Translations under genes and position numbers: made by a program | Part shown: positions 44,994 through 57,644 of the stretch, one piece after another | Layout: each line of letters starts with the position of its first letter | Numbering within the stretch: position 1 is the stretch's first letter | DNA from: Begonia masoniana | Taxonomy: Eukaryota > Streptophyta > Magnoliopsida > Cucurbitales > Begoniaceae | Length of the DNA: 64,000 nucleotides | Direction: 5' to 3' | Assembly: GCA_022432975.1 (NCBI GenBank) | Contig: CM039514.1 | Coordinates: 13,252,810 to 13,316,809, forward strand | Notes under the pieces: generated by a model | The model's input: the letters and a program-made list of their open reading frames with translations, nothing else | Databases searched by the model: none | What the model was told of the DNA's origin: nothing

Positions 44994-47594
44994 TGTAACG
45001 CCCAGGAATTTTTAAAAAGGAAAAAAAAAAATTGGAGAGCGAGTAAAAGAATAATAAAATAATTGTTTTAAGTAATTTAAAAGAAAAGTGAATAAGTTTG
45101 GATAACCTAATTGGTTAATTAATTTAGATTCGGGCATGTCCTGTGAAATTAAGCCGTGGATTATAATTAAGAACGAGATTTAACGAAAGTCGAAATGGTC
45201 GGAAACACGGGAGGGCAAAACGGTAAATGAGGATTCGATTAATTAATGGTTAGTTTTATAGTTATTATTATTATTATTATTAATAAAAAACAAAAACAAT
45301 AAAAACAACAGAATTCTATTCTGTTGTTCGTCGAACACCCGAGCCCGAGCGCGAGGGGGAGAGGGAGACGACGGCGACGCGGCGCCGTTCACCGACGAAC
45401 ACCGGCCCTCTCCGACCAGGCGCCGGCGACGAGGAGATTCCGGCCTGTCTCCGCGCACGAACCGACGGTATGGCTCGGTTTTCTCCTCTGTTTTGGTTCG
45501 TTTTGTTTGCCCTGTTTTGGGTCTGTACATGGCCGTGGGTGGCGAGCTCGATTGAGCTCCGATCACCGGCCGTTTTCAGTCACTTCCGGCGTGGGTTTGC
45601 CAACCCTTGGGCCGGCTATTGTTGCTTAGCCGTGGAATGCCCAATTTGGGTGAAAATCAGTGAAGTCGATTTAGAGCATTTCGGTTTTGGTGAGTGTAGC
45701 TTCGATTTTTGGTTAGATATTGCTAATTGAGTGTATATGTGGACGATTGGTGAAGAAATTGATGAGAATTGATGAAAAATCGGAATGAGGGATTTTTTGG
45801 GTTAGGGGCAGAATCGGGTTTTGCCCTTTTTGACCTAGTTCCGGTTATTTGTTTTAAAATTTCTTTTGGCAGATTAAAATAGGTTATTAGAGGAGTACGT
45901 GGCCGCTAGAATCATTCGATTCCGATAACCGACGCGAAAGTTATGCACGTTCGAAGTTTTGAGTCAGTTTTTACCGAACCCGAATTAGTGGCCCGCTTAG
46001 TTAGGTTTTAATTGGATTAGGCTAGAAATAGTAATTTGAGAGTAATTGGTGAATGTAGGCTTGATTTTAATAAAGCTTGAATATTTTTCATAGGTCAAAC
46101 CATATGCGACGTGATGTGCCAAAACCAGCAAGCTACGAACGACAGGTAAGTTCTCGTGATCTTCTCTGGCCGATTGGCCTACACCGTACGTCAATGTCGT
46201 CTTGAGGAATTTTGGTGATGTTTTGTTTAAATGCTTTGGTTGGGTAGTTAAGATAGACTGCTTTAATAAGTTATGATTTATCGTCTTGGAGGTACATATG
46301 TTGTTATTATTTATCGTCTTGATGGTACACATGTGGTTGTTTATCTATAATATGAATTGCTCATGCATCACGGTTTCAAATTATGCATAGAAAATGAATT
46401 TCCGCACTATGTTAACATGTAAAGAGATGTGGCCTGAAAGGGGGCTATTGATCTATTGTGTAGGCCAAAAGGGGTCGGGCACAATACCACATCGTGATGT
46501 GGCCCGAAAGGGGGCTATTGATCTATTGTGTAGGCCAAAAGGGGTCGGGCACAGTACCACATCGCCCAAATCAAAATGCACTATGTTTTCATGTAAAGAT
46601 ATGTGGCCTAAAAGGGGGCTATTGATCTATTGTGTAGGCCAAAAGGGGTCGGGCACAATACCACATCGTGATGTGGCCCGAAAGGGGGCTATTGATCTAT
46701 TGTGTAGGCCAAAAGGGGTCGGGCACAATACCGCATCGCCCAAAAATGATTTCTGAAACTCATACGCACAGCATGCATTTACATTTACGAGTCTTGCTGA
46801 GCCTTTAGCTCATAGATTGTCTGTATGGTGTAGGTGATCCTGATATAGGTGAGGACGAGATCCTTCCACCTGAGGAGTGATGCAGTTGACGGAGGATGGC
46901 TCGCGGGGTGTGCTAGCGCAGTCGATGCTTAACCGACCCGTGGGGATTTACGTATGTATTTTGAGGGTATTGAGATATTCTGGGTGAATGATGGATTAGT
47001 TAGATAAATTTGTATAGTCGAACATATTAGGATGTTTGGTTCTGGTTAGGTGTTAGATTTTTATGTTGATGTTTCAAATGTTTTATTTAAACCATTAATT
47101 TAACGTTATGGGAATGTTTTTAGTTTAATTGTATAGTTGATACATTTTAGGGTGTTTGATTACGTTTAGTTGATAGATTTGTTTTATAAAACGTTTGTTA
47201 AGATTTTTATTTGGATTTTTATGAACTGCTTGGTGATTTTGTAAACAGGAGGATATGTCACACTTTTAAACGGAACCATGCAGTTCGTTTTCAAGAAAAT
47301 GTACTTCATTTTAATCGTGTTTAGAGTCGGTTTTGGGCAGAGTTACGAGAACGTATGAATGTTTGGAAAGTTTATGTAAAATGTATAATTGAAATGGAGA
47401 TAGAAATGATATTGTGAAGAAGTGATAAGTTGATAAATTGAGGAATGATAGAAGGTTGAGTAGTTTTATGTAAACTGTTTTTGTATGATAAATGAATTTT
47501 CTTTAAAGGTTTTCGAGGATGTTTTTAATTGATTTAGAGGCTTAAAAAGAAAAATTTTATACGGGAGATTAGGAATAGTAACGGGGTCGTTACA
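44994..47594 (+). mobile_element. Solo LTR of element-B-related family, nested
   Basis: 2601 bp, TGTAACGCCC...GGGGTCGTTACA, TSD CTGGT (44989-44993 and 47595-47599). Related to the B LTR (shared GC-rich segment near 45340, TTAGAGGAGTACGTGGCCGCTAGAAT, end region). Second intron-like segment 46146-46833 preceded by a 52-nt exon-like block (46094-46145). It lies in the first intron-like segment of the host LTR. Confidence 0.93.
46428..46742 (+). repeat. Nested tandem duplication in the solo LTR
   Basis: A ~69-bp unit (GGGGGCTATTGATCTATTGTG, GCCAAAAGGGGTCGGGCACA) occurs four times, as two doublets about 170 bp apart. Units meet at the perfect palindrome CCACATCGTGATGTGG. A 120-codon frame over it is a by-product of the repeats. 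Confidence 0.85.
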
Positions 47595-49541
47595 CTGGTA
47601 GATACTTTGAGCTCTGTTTTTGGTTAGAACCCGAGGTTTCAGATTCTTTAGTGGCAGAGTAATAATAGGATCATTTCTATTATGCATTTAGTAAAGGCAT
47701 TTCCGAGTTGATTCTGGACATTTAGATAGCTGTATGCGATTAGTTACTGGGTTGAATCTGGTTATTTAGATTGTAGAAATTTAATCCACGCACACAAGGT
47801 GCTCGGCAGAAGAATATAGAAATACAAGTAAGTTAAGCATTAGGATGATTTTTGGTTAGCACTATTATGATTTTATTTTTAACTTGGTAATGTGAAATGA
47901 TTTAGGTGAAGAAGATGTGAAATGAGTATTCCATTTGCAAAGGACACCAGGTAAGTGAATGTATTAAGACTTCCGGCCACTAGGGCCCTACATCTTAAGA
48001 GTACTAAATTAGTTATGTGCTTGATGTTTGTTTTAAGTTAGTGAGATGGTTGTACTTGGATGATTTACGGATGTTTGAGAGCTATATAATGTGATGTTCT
48101 GTTAAGCCTATGAAATCATATGTCTAGAATGATAATTTCCATAGTTTGATGATTAAGAGCATTCATGTCATGCATCATGATTTACTTCTCAAGCATATGA
48201 AAATGATTTATGAGAATGAATATGAAACTTATGCAACCAGATTAAGTGAGGGTTGGGGGCGGTTTGGCGTATGTCACTGTCCAAAGAGAAGGACCATGAA
48301 TATGGCCCGAAAGGGACTATGTACACTTGCACTGTCATCCCCCCTTTACGGTACAAATCCTCCCTTAATCCATATGATGAAAGTGATGCACAAGAACACG
48401 AATAAGAACAAGAAAAGAGCATGAAACGAATATGATCATGATTTTCTTGCAACTATGCATTCACGTATACATGTTAGTATTGCATTCCTTACTAAGCATT
48501 AGGCTTATCGTTTAAACCTTATGATGTAGGTGATGAGATTTCAGGTGAGGATTCCAAAGTTAATGAAGATGTCTAAGTCTGGTTGCTGGAAGGTGATCAG
48601 GGTGCAATTCTGTGGCTGGATGGCGATTGAGACCCCTGGTTAATGCTCTATGATTTTGTTATGATTAAGAATATGGTAGTTTAAGCTGAATGAGTTTATT
48701 TTTATAACATTGAGTTTTGAAAATTGTCTGGTTGACTACTAAGTCTGGGAATGATTATAAGGATTATTAAATGATCTGTTGTTAAGTCTTCCGCTATATG
48801 TATTCTGGATGAGTCTCTGATTTTCATTTATAAGAGTGATTAGTCAATGAAGTTAGAAGCCTGTGCATTTCTATGTCCACCGATAGTTGTACTCCATCGG
48901 ATGATGTTAGGAATTTGCATCCACCGATAGATGTTCTCTATCGGAAGATGTATGTGTTTGCATCAACCGATAGATATCCTCTATCAGAAGGTGTATGAGC
49001 TTGCATCCACCGATAGATGTTCCCTATCGAAAGATGTCTTAAAAGAGCACGTGGATTGCACATGTCTATCGGTAGATGCTGTGTATCTCAAATACCAGAT
49101 GATGTAAGTGTTGTGTTGTCGTCTAGTGACCGGTAGATGTTTTACCATCAGTAGAAGTAGCATAATATTTGTCGTTTGCTACCGGTCGATGTAAGTGATA
49201 CTCTTTGTCGCCTAGCGATTGGCAGAAGTGAATAAGTCTTCTGCCGGATGATGTCTGCGAGTCACGTGAGACGCTCGTGACCATCGGTCGTCGTGAGTCT
49301 ATGACTCTATCGGCAGATGCAGTTTAAGAGATGTTTAGAAACAGATGTGTCACGTGGCGGGCACGTGACCATCAGTCGATGTGAGTCTATGACTCTATCG
49401 GTAGATGCAATTTAGGAGATGTTTGAAAAAAAAAATATACATAACACTAATAATGAACAAGGTGCATGAAGTAAGAACCGAATGATTAAGAGGTTAAGTT
49501 ATGAATTACGTGGCGACTCCAACTGGGGTTGTTACATCGCA

Positions 49542-50961
49542 TCTCTGTATGCTCTGTCCTAAAATTGGTTTTTGAAATTTATGTACATATGCCAGAGGCA
49601 ATAGCAGTGTTCGGCTTCTTTAAATTGATCTTCCACAGCCTTTACCGAACCTTAATATTTGAGAAAAATGAAGTTAACATAAAACAATATAACGACCACA
49701 ACGCCTCAATATTTGTGTTGGAAAGATAATAAAATTGGTGGAAACAATAATAATAAAACTATCACTGTAAAACGTGGAGATTACTGATCAGACAATTCCC
49801 AGGAAAGACTGTACTAAACAATCTCCTAGATAGAATTACTTTTCCAAGTAAGTTCCCAAGAAAGAGTGGAGGGGTCACAAATGGTCTCATTTAAAATTTA
49901 GTCTCATAGACAGAATTTCCTTACACAGTACAATTACACCACTAAATAAGCGGTATGAGAAACAATAGCAGATGCGATCCCCTGCCGTGAATGCATTATA
50001 CCTTTTGTCAATCTGAAATAATTGTCTATCCGTCTCTCAATCTAGTGTTTAGGTTTTGTTTCCAATATTACAAAAACAATGTCCATGTGCCTATGCACTC
50101 TTTTTTTACATTGGCAACAACAATGGGATATATTCCATCGTTGCCATCAATACTGACGACTGGGAGTAATTGGCCGGGGAAACGAGCCCTTCAGATAACA
50201 ACCATCCAAATAGAAAATAGGGCGACCGTACTGCAGTAAATCTGCCTTGCAAACAGCCATGCACATATACATTCTTTGGCATACCAATGAATCACACCCG
50301 ATCTCATAAGTATGTATTTGTAATGTGTTACCCAGATTTGATCTACATATTTCTACTGCGTATGACAAGACTAGCTTATACTATCCGTTGCTCTTGCCTT
50401 CGTTAAGTGTTCAAGCTACGCTTCTTGCTCTTATAGCAAGACTGGGTGTAATGTTGATAGTAAAATTCTTCCTCATTATCTCGATAATGGAAGAGATTTC
50501 TTACATAGGTTGACTTTTGAACCTATTCAGATAATGATTTGCCACCCATTTTGCTCTAGTATGTCGATTTTCAATTTTTTTCAAACAACTGTGAGAATCG
50601 ATCAAACCATTTATTTGAAATGTATGGTTGTCTTGCATCTTAGAAGTATGGAGTCGCCACTCACACTCGTCTTCATACTCATCCATCAGTCGTCGATTTT
50701 CACTTTTGGTGAATTTGATCTTATAATCATTTTTCAAAGAATATTTAACTATTTCCGCTCTAATTTTTTTTAAATAACTATATTTTGTCCTCAAAAAAAT
50801 TCCATTGAGATTTCTTCTCATACCGGTATGCTTTCCACCTCATCATCCCTCGAACTGATCGGAGTTTTAAGCTCATCGTCTATAGTTCTGGAGGTCGAAT
50901 GCACCTCTAATTCTTCATTTCCATCTAAGTGATCGAATGCTCGAAGATCATCATATTCAGG
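49542..50961 (-). pseudogene. MULE-2 transposase, central and N-terminal part
   Basis: Minus strand: GRPIFYLDGCYLKGSFP near 50285-50190 is the start of the MULE catalytic core (the aspartate of LDG is kept, the following H is Y). Upstream, 50821-50510 has a stretch with LMDEYEDECEWRLHTSKMQDNHTF and AKWVANHYLNRF, resembling the N-terminal DNA-binding region of MULE transposases. The remainder to 49542 parallels MULE-1 25165-25600. Many frameshifts. Interrupted by Cassandra 3 at 50962. Confidence 0.78.
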
Positions 50962-51299
50962 TGTGATGACCCAGATGTGTACGTATGAAGACGACCAGGT
51001 TGTAAAGAGGGGGTCGTCATAATCTCACATCGCTTGGGGAAGTATATGGAAATGAAACAAATGTAAAGAGACCCTCCCAAGATAGCAAGACGTGTTTTGG
51101 AGCACAATTGACAACGTATCCCATAATAATTCCGAAGTTAAAAGTGCTTCGGCGAGAGTAGTACCAGGTTGGGTGATTGACTGGGAAGTCCACGCCAAAC
51201 AAAGCCATGAGGGGAGTATATTGGGTTACGACCCAATCCCTAGAGCAGACAATATCTTACTGGGGAAATGGGTCGTTAGAAATGGTATCAGAGTCTGTA

Positions 51300-53364
51300 T
51301 GTAACGCCCCAAATTTTCTGAACCCAGTTCGCTATTCATAATACTGAACCGAACTTGACATTTTTAGAAAATTTTAAAATTTCACTCAACCGTCAAAATT
51401 TGACCCTTAAAACATCAAAACTTGCAACGGAAATTCATTTGTATAAAAAAACTTTTATTAAATAATTAAAATATTAGAGACCATTGATTTAAAGAAAACG
51501 AGAAAGGAAAAACAGAACACATCTACCGCTGAATAGTATCAGCGGTGGAAATAGAGACAGAATAGTCTCGGTGGTTGAAGCTGAACAAAATACATCCACC
51601 GCTCGCATCCACCGATCACAAAACGACAAAATTTACTACCCATATCTACCGCTCACGTCCACCGATCACAAAACGACAAAATCTATTACTCACATCTACC
51701 GCTCACATCCATCGATCACAAAACGACAAAATCTACTACTCACATCTACCGATGATGTTAGCTGGATGACTCATGCATCCAACATCCCCCGCTCAACAGT
51801 AACACTCGTCATCCACTGATAGACAACGTCTACCGATAGATAGAAATACTCAACTTCCACCGATAGACAACATTTACCAGTAAACAATAACACTCAACAT
51901 CCACCGATAGACAACGTCTACCGATAGATAGAAATACTCAACTTCCACCGATAGACAACATCTACCGGTGAATAGTAACACTCAACATCCACCGATAGAC
52001 AACAGAACAGCGTATAAACCATTTACACTCTAAACAAAGAACATCTCCGACTACTAAAAGGACTCGTAAATTTTACTGAAATCGTTCAAAACAATCTGAC
52101 CCAATGAAATGCTTGAAACCAGTAAGAATCACAGTTAAAACTAACAATGTATCATTTTCCGAGAAATCTCAAATATGTATCAGAAATACTAAATACTATC
52201 ATTGTCATTAAAATTTGCAGAAAAGTTAAACTGATCAATCGTTCACAAATCCTTCACACCTACTGCCACAAGTTAAACCGCCCCATCAGTTGCCAAGTCG
52301 ATGCGTGAACGTACTCCTCCAACCAACCTAGTTCTCAACATACTCAGAGAACACACCTGCTGACACTTCTTCACCTACATCACAAAACTCATCTAATAGC
52401 CTAATGCTAAATAAGTAGAGCAAAATATGAAATGATATGCTGAAACATAAATCCTATTCATGCAAATTTCTACTTTCTCAACTCAATTGTGATTTCATTC
52501 GTTCATAATTTGATCCTTCTGTACGATGGAAAATGGATCAGTTTTCCCAAAGTATAAATCCTCTACAAGATTAAGGGGCGGATTAATTCCCTTAATAGCT
52601 GATTTGATCATTCTGTACGATGGGAAGTGGATCAGTCTTCTCAAAGTATAAATCCTCTACTAGATTAAGGGGCGGATTAGTTCCCTTAATAGCTGATCTG
52701 ATACAATTTGTCCATGTCTCACCATGCCTTTACATGTAAATTCATTTTCGTTCTCATTCAATAAAACATGATGCATAATATACTTAAAAACATTCATAAA
52801 CACACGTAAACCCTACTGTTTTGTGATGTAGGCCCAAAGGCACACACATACTCTACTTACCTAGTCTCCTGGAAAAAGATCAGTTGCAAACTACTTCGAT
52901 TTTTACTCAAACCTAAAACCGTAAACAGAGTATTAGTTAAGTCTTAGCTAAACTTCATTCTAAACTATCCAGAAATCTAAGGAAACTGATTTTGGAGCTC
53001 TGTTCATAGTGCATTCTCAATTCACCTCAACACTGAAACTACTCTCACTCACCGCATTCTCACAACGCACATTTTCAATCCCCTCAATCCTTAGTAATCA
53101 CAAATGTAGCAAGAAATCAAGGTAAATCTCGGTTGAAGGAGAATCGGGTAGGAGAATCGCCGAGAGGAAAATCTGTTGAGCAAGCTGAATGCCAAATGAG
53201 GAAATGAAATTGTGGCGGCAAAAACCCTTAGCTAACACCTTTTATACACTAACCTTCATAAATTACACATTTTCCCCCAGTTAGTAAAACCTTAACCTAT
53301 TTAAGCAACCAATCAAAATCACTTACTTTCTTTAAAAAAAAAAAGCTTCATACCGGTTGCTACA
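51300..53364 (-). repeat. Element F 3' LTR (A-related Ty3/gypsy)
   Basis: Plus-strand ends TGTAACGCCC and GGTTGCTACA, 2065 bp, related to the LTRs of A. Intron-like segment 52375-52860 with stem arms CTACATCACAAAAC (52375-52388) and GTTTTGTGATGTAG (52818-52831). CCACCGATAGAC motif array at 51590-52000. Inserted in the core of Cassandra 3. The other LTR is lost or in the gap region. Confidence 0.88.
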
Positions 53365-53847
53365 ATCTACCCTCCTTAAAAGAATTTTGTCCTTAAAATT
53401 TAGTGCTTAAATAGTTCAGGATAACGACTCATCATGTCCTGCTGGCATTCCCAAGTTGCCTCCTCAACATTGTGGTTATACCATATGACTTTCACTAGTT
53501 GAATCTCCTTGTTACGCAGCACCTTAGTTTCATAGTCCAGAATTTCCACTGGTTTCTCTTCATAGGTAAGAGTAGGATGAACTTCAATATTCTACTATTC
53601 TACAATCTGAGATGGATCATGCATACACTTCTTTAACATGGAAACATGGAACACATTATGGATTCCTTCCATAGAGGTTGGTAACTGTAATTGGTAAGCT
53701 GTCTTCCCAATCCTCTTCAAGATTGTGAATGGTCCAATATATCTGGGGTTCAACTTGCCTCTCTTTCAAAATCTCACAACTCCCTTAAATGGTGATACCT
53801 TAAGAAAAACTTCATCACCAACTTTAAATTCTAATTCTATAGTCGTC

Positions 53848-53850
<3 letters not shown>
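53365..53850 (-). pseudogene. Element F pol C-terminal fragment
   Basis: Purine tract next to the LTR, then the minus strand matches the last ~140 codons of element C pol (words for [21 protein letters not shown] and [10 protein letters not shown] are recognisable) with several stops. It ends abruptly at a 38-nt poly(A) run, so the rest of the element is absent or misassembled. Confidence 0.82.

Positions 53851-53888
<38 letters not shown>
53851..53888 (+). repeat. Poly(A) run of 38
   Basis: Uninterrupted A tract exactly at the point where element F similarity stops, 255 bp before the assembly gap. It may be an insertion joint or an assembly artefact. Confidence 0.9.
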
Positions 53889-53892
<4 letters not shown>

Positions 53893-54143
53893 AACAAACG
53901 AACTCTTCTACTAGAGCTACGATGTAGCCGGACGTTGTTTTTTTTTTCACTTTCTTTCGTTTAATTATATTTATTGAGTATTTCTTCCACCACGGTTGGC
54001 ACATTTAATTTCTGTTTTCTTAAAGCCTATAATTCTGTCATCTTTTACTTGAATGTTTGGGATGTTTTGAGACCGAGAGGTGATAAATATCCGTGCAACT
54101 GAAATTAATGGTCATGAATATACGTAGGCTAAGATAGTTACGG
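53889..54143. other. Unassigned sequence before the gap
   Basis: About 255 bp without similarity to anything else in the window and without a frame. Origin unknown. Confidence 0.4.
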
Positions 54144-54243
54144 NNNNNNNNNNNNNNNNNNNNNNNNNNNNNNNNNNNNNNNNNNNNNNNNNNNNNNNNN
54201 NNNNNNNNNNNNNNNNNNNNNNNNNNNNNNNNNNNNNNNNNNN
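54144..54243. other. Assembly gap (100 N)
   Basis: Exactly 100 N, a conventional placeholder, so the true gap length is unknown. It lies inside the material inserted in Cassandra 3. Confidence 0.99.
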
Positions 54244-56654
54244 ACCTATGTTTCGTTTTTAGCCCTATAGTGTTTTAACTCGTAAAAATAGTAAACTATG
54301 TCCGTTTTGCTAACGGAGAGTTTCGTTAGAACCCTGGGAATAGTTATAATATTTGGAGAAATAAGAAAATTTCAGAGAAATCAAATTGATAGACAAAATA
54401 ACGATTTAAGTTAAAGAATGGAGGGGAGGGCATTTAAGTAATTTTGTAAAGTCAAATGTTAAATAAAAATCAAACACCCCTCCCCCTCCACGCATTTCCC
54501 TTTTCTGGAAAACCTCCAGAGAAGGTTTTTCCCCCTTCTCCTTGTTGTTCTTCATCTTCCACGGCCGATTCTTCAAGCGCTGATCGACACTCCCTCCTCC
54601 AACGTTTCTTCTTTGAGTTTTCTTCCCCAAATCTCTACTCTAGGTAAGACTCTAAGTATTCTAGAGATTTAGCTTTGATTTTAACGAACTCATTTTAGTT
54701 AGGGTTCCGATTTAGGGTTGGAGAGATTACCGGTATAAGTTAGATATTAGTTTGGGTTGTTAATTGATGGTTATTAATGATAAAATTGTAATTGTTGTTG
54801 TAGTTTAGATCGAAAATAGAAGGTTAGGTTGATGTTGGTTTATGGTTTTGTGATAAATCTCCGATTTTAGTTAGAAATCGTTAGGATGTTTAAATTAGTG
54901 CCCTTTTGACAGTGTATTTTCGACTATTGATGATAGTTATGTGAAATTTATAGTAATTGATGGATTTAGGTTAGGTTTTTGGTTGTTGAAGGTTGTAAAA
55001 TCTCCATTAATGGAGTTTGGTTTATGGTGAGCACAACTTGCTCGATAAAATGCCCGAAAGGAGAAAATTGAAATTTTAGGAGGAATTGCCTTAGATAGGA
55101 ACCTTGTTTGACTTTGGGATTCATTTATTATGGATTGGTTTTGATGCCTTTATTTATGGAATGCCTTAGGTGGACACAGCTTTTGGACGGTGCTCGGCTT
55201 GCTACGGACTCCAGGTAAGTGGGTGTTAGGTTTCTGGCCCTTAAGGCCCTACTTCATGTCAACGTTAGGCTTTTGTTGTTTTGATGATGATTTTCTGATT
55301 GTGGGGTTTACTGAGTCGGGTAGCCTAGGATGTTAGTTATTAGTTGTTTGTGAAGTTCGTTAAGAATAATGTATGTCCATGTACATTGTGAATTGTTTGG
55401 TGATATGTTTGATGGTATGTTATACGTGAATTCCTCATGCATCATGTTTTCTCAAAAGTCATATGAAATGTCTTCATGCATTAATTATGTAAAGGAAAAG
55501 TAATAATTAAGTGTGGGTTGGGACAGTATGGCCATAACAACAAAACCAATGTCACTTCCATGCGATGGACTATGAATACGGCCGAAAGGACTATGTACAC
55601 GCACTTGGCCTACTCCCTGGCAAGATCCCCACCTTAATCCATGTTAACGAAAATGAAAAAGAATAAGAACAAGTAAATGAACATATAAAAAGTCATGCAT
55701 TCATGCATACGTCATCTATAGTGCATTCCCTTACTAAGCATTAGGCTTAATGTTTATGTTGCATGATGTAGGTGACAGGTGTGAAGGTGAGAATTTTCTC
55801 GATGTCAAGGAATAGGTGGTCGACAGATGGTGCTCGTGGCGACGGGGTGTGTTTTGGTTTGGCTTGATGGTCCGATGGTGCGCCCTGAACTGTTTTGTGG
55901 TGAGGAGATGTGAGTTAGTTTTGTTGGTTAGAAAGATATAGATTTTAGGGTGTATAGTTAGGTTTATTATTTAGAAAATTTATAGTGGATGTAGGTTTGA
56001 AGTAGTGCTATTTGAATGATTTGATAATGTATGTCTTTAGTGATGTTTTAAGGAAATTTCATGTTTATGTTCGATGTTTGTTTTAAGGATTTGATTGGGT
56101 TTTTTTTTTATGATTTTAGGTGATTTATGACTGTATGGATACGCACAGTTTTAGAGCGATCCATGCAGTCAGTTTTTACGAAATTTGATTATGTTTAAAA
56201 GTGAATTGTGTAGGTTTTGAGTGTTTGGATAAAGTTCATGTAGGGAGTGTATTTTGTGAGATGTATGTAAGGATTGTGTCAAGGAGTGAGAAAGGAGAAG
56301 AGTGTTGTGAATGAGAAGTACAGGGCGAGGAAGGAAGGAAGAAAGAAAGAAGAGAGGAGAAAGCTGTGCTCTCTGGAGAAATCCAGAGAGCGTGGCGATC
56401 AGTCACCCCTTTTATGGGCGACTGATCGCCATAGCATTTTTATTTTAAGTTTAATTTTAATTAGTTAATAGTTTTAATTGATTTAATTGTTTTAAGTTTT
56501 AATTGTTTTAGTATTTGTTTTAAACAATTTACTAAACGAACTTCGATTTCAATTTCGATTGAGATTTCTTCTTAAGTACAGTTAAAGTTAAAAGTGTAAA
56601 AAAAAAAAAAAACTGATAGTACGGGAAATTGGGTACAGTACTAGGGTCGTCACA
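54244..56654 (+). repeat. LTR of element-B-related family, start lost in gap
   Basis: Ends AGTACTAGGGTCGTCACA. Shares the early AAAAATAGTAAAC and CGAAATAAGAAA-type words with the B LTR. Donor CAG|GTAAGT at 55215 and acceptor GATGTAG at 55771, stem arms CTACTTCATG (55249-55258) and CATGATGTAG (55762-55771). An earlier donor-like CTAG|GTAAG is near 54642. A (T)n run occurs near 56101. Confidence 0.75.
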
Positions 56655-57411
56655 ACGCTGGTGCTAGTAAAATTGTCGGGGCGTCTCGGCCATGATCTTC
56701 CTGGGGAATGTGTGGGGAGTTCGGTATTTTGTATTGTGTATAGTTTTCTAACTATTTTGGTATGACTGTGGATAGTGGTCATTTTGTTGGATTGTTTATG
56801 TGTAAATGATAGTGGTTTAAAACTATTTGATTTTCAGGTTTTGGTTTAGAAAATATTCAGTCGTTATGCTGCTCATTTTTTTCATATAACAAACAACGTC
56901 GGGTTTATTTGGTTCCACGGTTTTGTTGATATTTTGAGGTCGGTTTTCTAAGAATTTTACTTGTCAATGAGTTGGGAGTGTCGGGAATGTTGGGGGTAAA
57001 TTTATGGGTGATTTGGAAGTTTTTGGTTTGAGGAAAAATGAAGAAAAGTAAAAAGGGGCGCGGGTGGTCGGGGAAGTAGGCACGCAAGCAAGGGAAGGGG
57101 GTGCGCGGCGCAGCGGTGGCGCGTGCAGCGCTCAGCGCCGATCGATCGGCACCTCGCGCGCACGTGGCACGCTGTTGCGCGCGGGGCGTGCAGCACGAAA
57201 TTTTTTTTTATTTTTTTTAAATTTTCCTAGTTCTACTATATTTTAACCCGATCTTTTTCGACACATTTTGCACGTAATTTGGGCATGTTTTCCAATAATT
57301 TTTTAGGGTTCAAAAAACCTGAAAATCGAGTCAAATTGTTATCATATTTTATTTTAAACGTCGTTTTAAACGCAGGATTGGTTAGCAAAGTAGTGTACTC
57401 GGGGGTGTTAC
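56655..57411 (+). repeat. 3'-terminal part of another LTR
   Basis: Ends GTACTCGGGGGTGTTACA and matches the LTR tail at 1930-1981. Contains a GC-rich stretch (57055-57200) with CGCGCG-type words. Directly followed by Cassandra 3' LTR sequence, so this LTR was inserted in Cassandra and then received the LTR on its left. Confidence 0.65.
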
Positions 57412-57639
57412 AGAAACATATGTAAAGAGACCCTCCCAAGATAGTAAGACGCGTTTTTGAGCACAATTGACAACAGATCCCATAAGAAATCCGCAGTTAA
57501 AAGTGCTTCGGTGAGAGTAGTACCAGGTTGGGTGACCAACTGAGAAGTCCTCGCCAAACAAAGCCGTGAGGGCAGAACATTGGGTTACAGCCTAATCCCT
57601 AGAACGAACAATATCTTACTGGGAAAAAGGGTTGTTATA
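57412..57639 (+). repeat. Cassandra TRIM 3, 3' LTR remainder
   Basis: GAAACATATGTAAAGAGACCC to TTGTTATA. 5S-like part at about 57475-57555 (GATCCCATAAGAAATCCGCAG, TTAAAAGTGCTTCGGTGAGAG, GGTTGGGTGACC). Confidence 0.85.
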
Positions 57640-57644
57640 ACAGG

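Larger units (their letters stand above)
44652..49536 (+). mobile_element. Solo LTR (about 2.28 kb) split by another solo LTR
   Basis: TGTAACACCC...GGGGTTGTTACA with TSD TCGCA (44647-44651 and 49537-49541). MULE-1 shows the uninterrupted target near 25172. The LTR is in two parts, 44652-44993 and 47600-49536. It has a TATA-like GTATAAGTAG near 44799, a donor CCAG|GTAAG at 44966, a second intron-like segment 47951-48529 and, at 48870-49400, an array of CCACCGATAGATG / CTATCGGAAGATG motifs. A solo LTR arises when the two LTRs of an element recombine. Confidence 0.9.
50962..57639 (+). mobile_element. Cassandra TRIM 3, opened by later insertions and an assembly gap
   Basis: 5' LTR 50962-51280 (TGTGATGACC...GGTCGTTAGA, 5S-like segment about 51115-51195), primer site TGGTATCAGAG at 51283-51293, then foreign DNA from 51300. 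The 3' LTR resumes at 57412 within its own sequence and ends near 57639. Flanks TCAGG (50957-50961) and ACAGG (57640-57644) agree at 4 of 5 bases. MULE-1 is continuous at the equivalent place (28090). Confidence 0.8.

Noticed and set aside
45243..45629. Arg-rich frames on both strands
   Set aside because: GC-rich segment of the solo LTR homologous to the one in element B; no conserved protein.
54456..54647. Small Ser/Pro-rich frame after the gap
   Set aside because: It coincides with the exon-1-like, pyrimidine-rich leader of an LTR, ending at a donor-like CTAG|GTAAG.
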